DNA of 29,499 nt from Nemertoderma westbladi (Eukaryota > Xenacoelomorpha > Nemertodermatida > Nemertodermatidae), in the NCBI GenBank assembly GCA_032718475.1, contig JAUCBJ010000471.1:1-29499 (forward strand), written 5' to 3'. The position numbers and the translations under genes are program-made. The notes below the pieces were generated by a model. That model saw only the letters and a program-made list of their open reading frames with translations. It searched no databases and was not told the origin of the DNA. Below, one piece after another: positions 21,027 to 29,499 of this stretch; the first letter of the stretch is position 1, and every line of letters begins with the position of its first letter.

Positions 21027-24000
21027 TGTTTATACTCGTGAAATCTCCCCACATTTAGCACCTCAATGTTTCTACTCGTTGATTCTACCCACATTTAGCA
21101 CCTCAATGTTTCTACTCCTGGATTCTACCCACATTTAGCACCTCAATGTTTCTACTCGTTGATTCTACCCACATTTAGCACCTCAATGTTTCTACTTGTT
21201 GATTCTACCCACATTTAGCACCTCAATGTTTCTACTCGTGGATTCTACCCACATTTAGCACCTCAATGTTTCTACTCGTGGAATCTACCCACATTTAGCA
21301 CCTCAATGTTTCTACCCCTGGATTCTACCCACATTTAGCACCTCAATGTTTCTACTCGTTGATTCTACCCACATTTAGCACCTCAATGTTTCTACTTGTT
21401 GATTCTACCCACATTTAGCACCTCAATGTTTCTACTCGTTGATTCTACCCAAATTTAGCACCTCAATGTTTCTACTCGTTGATTCTACCCACATTTAGCA
21501 CCTCAATGTTTCTACTCGTTGATTCTACCCACATTTAGCACCTCAATGTTGCTACTCCTGGATTCTACCCACATTTAGCACCTCAATGTTTCTACTCCTG
21601 GATTCTACCCACATTTAGCACCTCAATGTTTCTACTAATGGATTCTACCCACATTTAGCACCTCAATGTTTCTACTCCTGGATTCTACCCACATTTAGCA
21701 CCTCAATGTTTCTACTCCTGGATTCCACCCACATTTAGCACCTCAATGTTTCTACTCGTGGATTCTACCCACATTTAGTACCTCAATGTTTCTACTCGTG
21801 GATTCTACCCACATTTAGCACCTCAATGTTGCTACTCCTGGATTCTACCCACATTTAGCACCTCAATGTTTCTACTCCTGGATTCTACCCACATTTAGCA
21901 CCTCAATGTTTCTACTCGTGGATTCTACCCACATTTAGCACCTCAATATTTCTACTCGTGGATTCTACCCACATTTAGCACCTCAATGTTTCTACTCCTG
22001 GATTCCACCCACATTTAGCACCTCAATGTTTCTACTCGTGGATTCTACCCACATTTAGTACCTCAATGTTTCTACTCGTGGATTCTACCCACATTTAGCA
22101 CCTCAATGTTGCTACTCCTGGATTCTACCCATATGTAGCACCTCAATGTTTCTACTCGTGGATTCTACCCACATTTAGCACCTCAATGTTTCTACTCCTT
22201 GATACTACCCACATTTAGCACCTCAATGTTTCTACTCGTTGATTCTACCCACATTTAGCACCTCAATGTTTCTACTCGTTGATTCTACCCACATTTAGCA
22301 CCTCAATGTTTCTACTCCTTGATTCTACCCACATTTAGCACCTCAATGTTTCTACTTGTTGATTCTACCCACATTTAGCACCTCAATGTTTCTACTCGTT
22401 GATTCTACCCACATTTAGCACCTCAATGTTTCTACTTGTTGATTCTACCCACATTTAGCACCTCAATGTTTCTACTCGTGGAATCTACCCACATTTAGCA
22501 CCTCAATGTTTATACTCGTGGATTCTACCCACATTTAGCACCTCAATGTTTCTACTCGTGGATTATACCCACATTTAGCACCTCAATGTTTCTACTCGTG
22601 GATTCTACCCACATTTAGCACCTCAATGTTTCTACTCCTGGATTCTACCCACATTTAGCACCTCAATTTTTCTACTCCTGGATTCTACCCACATTTAGCA
22701 CCTCAATTTTTCTACTCCTGGATTCTACCCACATTTAGCTCCTCAATGTTTCTACTCGTGGATTCTACCCACATTTAGCACCTCAATGTTTCTACTCCTG
22801 GATTCTACCCATATGTAGCACCTCAATGTTTCTACTCGTGGATTCTACCCACATTTAGCACCTCAATGTTTCTACTCCTTGATTCTACCCACATTTAGCA
22901 CCTCAATGTTTCTACTCCTGGATTCTACCCATATGTAGCACCTCAATGTTTCTACTCGTGGATTCTACCCACATTTAGCACCTCAATGTTTCTACTCCTT
23001 GATTCTACCCACATTTAGCACCTCAATGTTTCTACTCCTGGATTCTACCAACATTTAGCACCTCAATGTTTCTACTCCTGGTTTCTACCCACATTTAGCA
23101 CCTCAATGTTTCTACTCCTGGATTCTACCCATATGTAGCACCTCAATGTTTCTACTCGTGGATTCTACCCACATTTAGCTCCTCAATGTTTCTACTCCTG
23201 GATTCTACCCGCATTTAGCACCTCAATATTTCTACTCGTGGATTCTACCCATATGTAGCACCTCAATGTTTCTACTCGTGGATTCTACCAACATTTAGCA
23301 CCTCAATGTTTCTACTCCTGGATTCTACCCACATTTAGCACCTCATTGTTTCTACTCCTGGATTCTACCCACATTTAGCTCCTCAATGTTTCTACTCGTG
23401 GATTCTACCCACATTTAGCACCTCAATGTTTCTACTCGTGGATTCTACCCACATTTAGCACCTCAATGTTTCTACTCCTGAATTCTACCCACATTTAGCA
23501 CCTCAATGTTTCTACTCGTTGATTCTACCCACATTTAGCACCTCAATGTTTCTACTCGTGGAATCTCCCCACATTTAGCACCTCAATGTTTCTACTCCTG
23601 GATTCTACCCACATTGAGCACCTCAATGTTTCTACTCCTGGATTCCACCCACATTTAGCACCTCAATGTTTCTACTCGTGGATTCTACCCACATTTAGCA
23701 CCTCAATGTTTCTACTCGTGGATTCCACCCACATTTAGCACCTCAATGTTTCTACTCGTGGATTCTACCCACATTTAGCACCTCAATGTTTCTACTCCTG
23801 GATTCTACCCACATTGAGCACCTCAATGTTTCTACTCCTGGATTCTACCAACATTTAGCACCTCAATGTTTCTACTCCTGGTTTCTACCCACATTTAGCA
23901 CCTCAATGTTTCTACTCCTGGATTCTACCCATATGTAGCACCTCAATGTTTCTACTCGTGGATTCTACCCACATTTAGCTCCTCAATGTTTCTACTCCTG

Positions 24001-27000
24001 GATTCTACCCGCATTTACCACCTCAATATTTCTACTCGTGGATTCTACCCATATGTAGCACCTCAATGTTTCTACTCGTGGATTCTACCAACATTTAGCA
24101 CCTCAATGTTTCTACTCCTGGATTCTACCCACATTTAGCACCTCATTGTTTCTACTCCTGGATTCTACCCACATTTAGCTCCTCAATGTTTCTACTCGTG
24201 GATTCTACCCACATTTAGCACCTCAATGTTTCTACTCGTGGATTCTACCCACATTTAGCACCTCAATGTTTCTACTCCTGAATTCTACCCACATTTAGCA
24301 CCTCAATGTTTCTACTCGTTGATTCTACCCACATTTAGCACCTCAATGTTTCTACTCGTGGAATCTCCCCACATTTAGCACCTCAATGTTTCTACTCCTG
24401 GATTCTACCCACATTGAGCACCTCAATGTTTCTACTCCTGGATTCCACCCACATTTAGCACCTCAATGTTTCTACTCGTGGATTCTACCCACATTTAGCA
24501 CCTCAATGTTTCTACTCGTGGATTCCACCCACATTTAGCACCTCAATGTTTCTACTCGTGGATTCTACCCACATTTAGCACCTCAATGTTTCTACTCCTG
24601 GATTCTACCCACATTGAGCACCTCAATGTTTCTACTCCTGGATTCCACCCACATTTAGCACCTCAATGTTTCTACTCGTGGATTCTACCCACATTTAGCA
24701 CCTCAATGTTTCTACTCGTGGATTCTACCCACATTTAGCACCTCAATGTTTCTACTCCTGAATTCTACGCACATTTAGCACCTCAATGTTTCTACTCGTT
24801 GATTCTACCCACATTTAGCACCTCAATGTTTCTACTCGTGGAATCTCCCCACATTTAGCACCTCAATGTTTCTACTCCTGGATTCTACCCACATTGAGCA
24901 CCTCAATGTTTCTACTCCTGGATTCCACCCACATTTAGCACCTCAATGTTTCTACTCGTGGATTCTACCCACATTTAGCACCTCAATGTTTCTACTCGTT
25001 GATTCTACCCACATTTATCACCTCAATGTTTCTACTCGTGGATTCTACCCACATTTAGCACCTCAATGTTTCTACTCCTGGATTCTACCCACATTTAGCA
25101 CCTCAATGTTTCTACTCGTTGATTCTACCCACATTTAGCACCTCAATGTTTCTACTCCTGGATTCTACCCACATTTAGCACCTCAATGTTTCTACTCGTG
25201 GATTCTACCCACATTTAGCACCTCAATGTTTCTACTCGTGGATTCTACCCACATTTAGCACCTCATTGTTTCTACTCCTGGATTCTACCCACATTTAGCT
25301 CCTCAATGTTTCTACTCGTGGATTCTACCCACATTTAGCACCTCATTGTTTCTACTCCTGGATTCTACCCACATTTAGCACCTCATTGTTTCTACTCCTG
25401 GATTCTACCCACATTTAGCTCCTCAATGTTTCTACTCGTGGATTCTACCCACATTTAGCACCTCAATGTTTCTACTCGTGGATTCTACCCACATTTAGCA
25501 CCTCAATGTTTCTACTCGTGGAATCTCCCCACATTTAGCACCTCAATGTTTCTACTCCTGGATTCTACCCACATTGAGCACCTCAATGTTTCTACTCCTG
25601 GATTCCACCCACATTTAGCACCTCAATGTTTCTACTCGTGGATTCTACCCACATTTAGCACCTCAATGTTTCTACTCGTTGATTCTACCCACATTTATCA
25701 CCTCAATGTTTCTACTCGTGGATTCTACCCACATTTAGCACCTCAATGTTTCTACTCCTGGATTCTACCCACATTTAGCACCTCAATGTTTCTACTCGTT
25801 GATTCTACCCACATTTAGCACCTCAATGTTTCTACTCCTGGATTCTACCCACATTGAGCACCTCAATGTTTCTACTCCTGGATTCCACCCACATTTAGCA
25901 CCTCAATGTTTCTACTCGTGGATTCTACCCACATTTAGCACCTCAATGTTTCTACTCGTGGATTCTACCCACATTTAGCACCTCAATGTTTCTACTCCTG
26001 AATTCTACCCACATTTAGCACCTCAATGTTTCTACTCGTTGATTCTACCCACATTGAGCACCTCAATGTTTCTACTCCTGGATTCCACCCACATTTAGCA
26101 CCTCAATGTTTCTACTCGTGGATTCTACCCACATTTAGCACCTCAATGTTTCTACTCGTGGATTCTACCCACATTTAGCACCTCAATGTTTCTACTCCTG
26201 AATTCTACCCACATTTAGCACCTCAATGTTTCTACTCGTTGATTCTACCCACATTTAGCACCTCAATGTTTCTACTCGTGGAATCTCCCCACATTTAGCA
26301 CCTCAATGTTTCTACTCCTGGATTCTACCCACATTGAGCACCTCAATGTTTCTACTCCTGGATTCCACCCACATTTAGCACCTCAATGTTTCTACTCGTG
26401 GATTCTACCCACATTTAGCACCTCAATGTTTCTACTCGTTGATTCTACCCACATTTATCACCTCAATGTTTCTACTCGTGGATTCTACCCACATTTAGCA
26501 CCTCAATGTTTCTACTCCTGGATTCTACCCACATTTAGCACCTCAATGTTTCTACTCGTTGATTCTACCCACATTTAGCACCTCAATGTTTCTACTCCTG
26601 GATTCTACCCACATTTAGCACCTCAATGTTTCTACTCGTGGATTCTACCCACATTTAGCACCTCAATGTTTCTACTCGTGGATTCTACCCACATTTAGCA
26701 CCTCATTGTTTCTACTCCTGGATTCTACCCACATTTAGCTCCTCAATGTTTCTACTCGTGGATTCTACCCACATTTAGCACCTCATTGTTTCTACTCCTG
26801 GATTCTACCCACATTTAGCACCTCATTGTTTCTACTCCTGGATTCTACCCACATTTAGCTCCTCAATGTTTCTACTCGTGGATTCTACCCACATTTAGCA
26901 CCTCAATGTTTCTACTCGTGGATTCTACCCACATTTAGCACCTCAATGTTTCTACTCCTGAATTCTACCCACATTTAGCACCTCAATGTTTCTACTCGTG

Positions 27001-29018
27001 GATTCTACCCACATTTAGCACCTCAATGTTTCTACTCGTTGATTCTACCCACATTTAGCACCTCAATGTTTCTACTCCTGGATTCTACCCACATTTAGCA
27101 CCTCAATGTTTCTACTCGTGGATTCTACCCACATTTAGCACCTCAATGTTTCTACTTGTTGATTCTACCCACATTTAGCACCTCAATGTTTCTACTCCTG
27201 AATTCTACCCACATTTAGCACCTCAATGTTTCTACTCGTGGATTCTACCCACATTTAGCACCTCAATGTTTCTACTCGTTGATTCTACCCACATTTAGCA
27301 CCTCAATGTTTCTACTCCTGAATTCTACCCACATTTAGCACCTCAATGTTTCTACTCGTGGATTCTACCCACATTTAGCACCTCAATGTTTCTACTCGTG
27401 GATTCTACCCACATTTAGCACCTCAATGTTTCTACTCCTGAATTCTACCCACATTTAGCACCTCAATGTTTCTACTCCTGAATTCTACCCACATTTAGCA
27501 CCTCAATGTTTCTACTCGTGGATTCTACCCACATTTAGCACCTCAATGTTTCTACTCGTGGATTCTACCCACATTTAGCACCTCAATGTTTCTACTCGTG
27601 GATTCTACCCACATTTAGCACCTCAATGTTTCTACTCCTGGATTCTACCCACATTTAGCACCTCAATGTTTCTACTCGTGGATTCTACCCACATTTAGCA
27701 CCTCAATGTTTCTACTCGTTGATTCTACCCACATTTAGCACCTCAATGTTTCTACTCCTGGATTCTACCCACATTTAGCACCTCAATGTTTCTACTCGTG
27801 GATTCTACCCACATTTAGCACCTCAATGTTTCTACTCGTTGATTCTACCCACATTTAGCACCTCAATGTTTCTACTCGTGGATTCTACCCACATTTAGCA
27901 CCTCAATGTTTCTACTCCTGGATTCTACCCACATTTAGCACCTCAATGTTTCTACTCGTGGATTCTACCCACATTTAGCACCTCAATGTTTCTACTCGTG
28001 GATTCTACCCACATTTAGCACCTCAATGTTTCTACTCGTGGATTCTACCCACATTTAGCACCTCAATGTTTCTACTCGTGGATTCTACCCACATTTAGCA
28101 CCTCAATGTTTCTACTCCTGGATTCTACCCACATTTAGCACCTCAATGTTTCTACTCGTTGATTCTACCCACATTTAGCACCTCAATGTTTCTACTCGTG
28201 GATTCTACCCACATTTAGCACCTCAATGTTTCTACTCCTGGATTCTACCCACATTTAGCACCTCAATGTTTCTACTCGTGGATTCTACCCACATTTAGCA
28301 CCTCAATGTTTCTACTCGTGGATTCTACCCACATTTAGCACCTCAATGTTTCTACTCCTGAATTCTACCCACATTTAGCACCTCAATGTTTCTACTCGTG
28401 GATTCTACCCACATTTAGCACCTCAATGTTTCTACTCCTGGATTCTACCCACATTTAGCACCTCAATGTTTCTACTCCTTGATTCTACCCACATTTAGCA
28501 CCTCAATGTTTCTACTCGTGGATTCTACCCACATTTAGCACCTCAATGTTTCTACTCGTGGATTCTACCCACATTTAGCACCTCAATGTTTCTACTCGTG
28601 GATTCTACCCACATTTAGCACCTCAATGTTTCTACTCGTGGATTCTACCCACATTTAGCACCTCAATGTTTCTACTCGTGGATTCTACCCACATTTAGCA
28701 CCTCAATGTTTCTACTCCTGGATTCTACCCACATTTAGCACCTCAATGTTTCTACTCGTGGATTCTACCCACATTTAGCACCTCAATGTTTCTACTCCTG
28801 GATTCTACCCACATTTAGCACCTCAATGTTTCTACTCCTTGATTCTACCCACATTTAGCACCTCAATGTTTCTACTCCTGGATTCTACCCACATTTAGCA
28901 CCTCAATGTTTCTACTCGTGGAATCTACCCACATTTAGCACCTCAATGTTTCTACTCCTGGATTCTACCCACATTTAGCACCTCAATGTTTCTACTCGTT
29001 GATTCTACCCACATTTAG
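21015..29018. repeat. 40-bp minisatellite array, right segment (about 200 units)
   Basis: Same unit and orientation as the left segment, resuming after the LINE. Higher-order structure is strong. Variants at 23041, 23221, 23341 and 23561 recur 800 bp later (20 units). The block from 24841 recurs at 25521 (17 units) and at 26281 (36 units). From about 27000 to the end the units are the most uniform, varying mostly at the CC/CG and GG/TG positions. The array stops cleanly at ACATTTAG followed by a run of G. Identical 90-codon open frames at 24866, 25546 and 26306 only mark the block duplication, where GAG, ATC and similar variants remove the usual TAG. Confidence 0.97.
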
Positions 29019-29146
29019 GGGGGGAAAATAGGGTTACCATGTTTGTAATGTGAGTCTTTTAGAGTTATAATGCGCTGCTGGGTATGGCATACTTTTAGTA
29101 TTTTTATTCGACATTTTATTTCCCCTTGATATTCTTCTGAATTTAG

Positions 29147-29275
29147 TCGCGAGATAAATGATTAAACTCGCGAGAAAATTATCAAACTCGCGAGAAAATA
29201 ATTAAACTCGCGAGAAAATCATTAAACTCACGAGAAAAATGATTAAACTCGCGAGACAATTATAAATCTCGCGAG
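29147..29275. repeat. Seven CTCGCGAG palindromes at 20-21 bp spacing
   Basis: CTCGCGAG or a one-base variant occurs at 29146/7 (TCGCGAG), 29167, 29187, 29207, 29227 (CTCACGAG), 29248 and 29268. The spacers are AT-rich with an AATTATTAAA character. The last is ATCTCGCGAGAT, containing the full palindrome TCTCGCGAGA, known from vertebrates as a core promoter element bound by BANP. This may be a plain 20-bp tandem repeat or a regulatory cluster; function is inferred only. Confidence 0.75.
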
Positions 29276-29360
29276 ATAATTGATGAAATAGTTATTATTA
29301 AAACTTTTCGAGACAGGGGGGGGGGGGACGCAAATCCCATCTTGGCGAATTAAAATCCCG

Positions 29361-29386
29361 CCTCAATGTTTAATTCTCAATTTAGG
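29361..29386. repeat. Possible orphan minisatellite unit with internal deletion
   Basis: CCTCAATGTTT, ATTCT and ATTTAG appear in the same order as in the array unit, with the middle of the unit missing, about 340 bp beyond the array end. The 11-base exact match in so short a flank is unlikely by chance. The GGG that follows echoes the G run at the array edge. Confidence 0.5.
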
Positions 29387-29499
29387 GAAAGGAGCAGGTT
29401 ACAGTGGCACGTTATTTTAACCAAAACAATAAACTAAACACAATAGAACAGGTTACAGTTTCATTTTTGAGAGTAATCAGCTGTTATTTGCGTCGAATT

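Larger units (their letters stand above)
29019..29499. other. Right flank of the array, no gene recognised
   Basis: Begins with a G run (29018-29024), then AT-rich sequence, the CTCGCGAG ladder, a run of 12 G (29316-29327) and a possible orphan array unit at 29361-29384. No TOPBP1 exon (BRCT4 or later) is visible here. GGTTAC occurs at 29033, 29397 and 29450 but I attach no meaning to it. Confidence 0.5.

Noticed and set aside
24866-26578. Three identical 90-residue open frames as a repeated protein gene
   Set aside because: They are array sequence in which the usual TAG happens to be mutated. A 40-bp period rotates through all frames, and the identity reflects block duplication of the array.
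12481-29018. Array of identical repeats as a CRISPR locus
   Set aside because: The units abut with no unique spacers, the context is eukaryotic, and no cas-like genes are present.
29018-29040. Telomere-like GGGTTA near the array end
   Set aside because: Only a single GGGTTA occurs next to a G run; there is no tandem telomeric repeat.
1-29499. A new multi-gene defence or biosynthetic system
   Set aside because: Only one host gene fragment is present; all other coding pieces are LINE remnants, so the sequence gives no basis for such a system.

Overview
This is eukaryotic, almost certainly animal, DNA. The only host gene is the start of a TOPBP1-type DNA-damage checkpoint protein. Around it lie non-LTR retrotransposon fragments, a solo LTR, foldback elements and a very large minisatellite. 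The AT-rich non-coding DNA is packed with the palindrome TACCGGTA and, less often, TAGGCCTA. I cannot name the species. The mix of elements suggests a marine invertebrate, but that is a guess.

Layout. 1-4380: AT-rich DNA without recognisable genes, holding two short tandem duplications and the TACCGGTA palindromes. 4421-4927: two foldback structures. 4977-6194 (minus): a LINE fragment (family A) truncated at both ends. About 6330-6970 (minus): the 3' end of a CR1/L2-like LINE. About 6995-9952 (plus): a decayed LINE of a related family (B), split by a 584-bp solo LTR (7680-8263) with a 5-bp target duplication. 9953-10587: palindrome-rich DNA upstream of the host gene. 10588-12237: one uninterrupted reading frame for the N-terminal BRCT0-1-2 and BRCT3 part of TOPBP1. 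12481-29018: about 344 copies of a 40-bp minisatellite, split by a 2771-bp LINE A insertion (18244-21014) with a clear 12-bp target duplication. 29147-29275: seven CTCGCGAG-type palindromes at a 20-21 bp pitch.

How the parts relate. The TOPBP1 frame ends just after BRCT3 and near a plausible splice donor, so the rest of the gene (BRCT4 onward) is either beyond the window or lost. If the gene continues, the whole minisatellite and its LINE lie in a TOPBP1 intron. The relative order of events can be read: the LINE entered after the array existed, because its target duplication is array sequence carrying a private base change, and the LTR entered after LINE B. The array shows block duplications of 17-36 units. 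Its main variable base switches on or off the only CpG in each unit.

I found no evidence of a new multi-gene system. The most notable items are the array with its CpG switch and nested LINE, the CTCGCGAG ladder, the TACCGGTA enrichment and the single-exon truncated-looking TOPBP1. Identity levels and copy numbers are by-eye estimates or simple length divisions.
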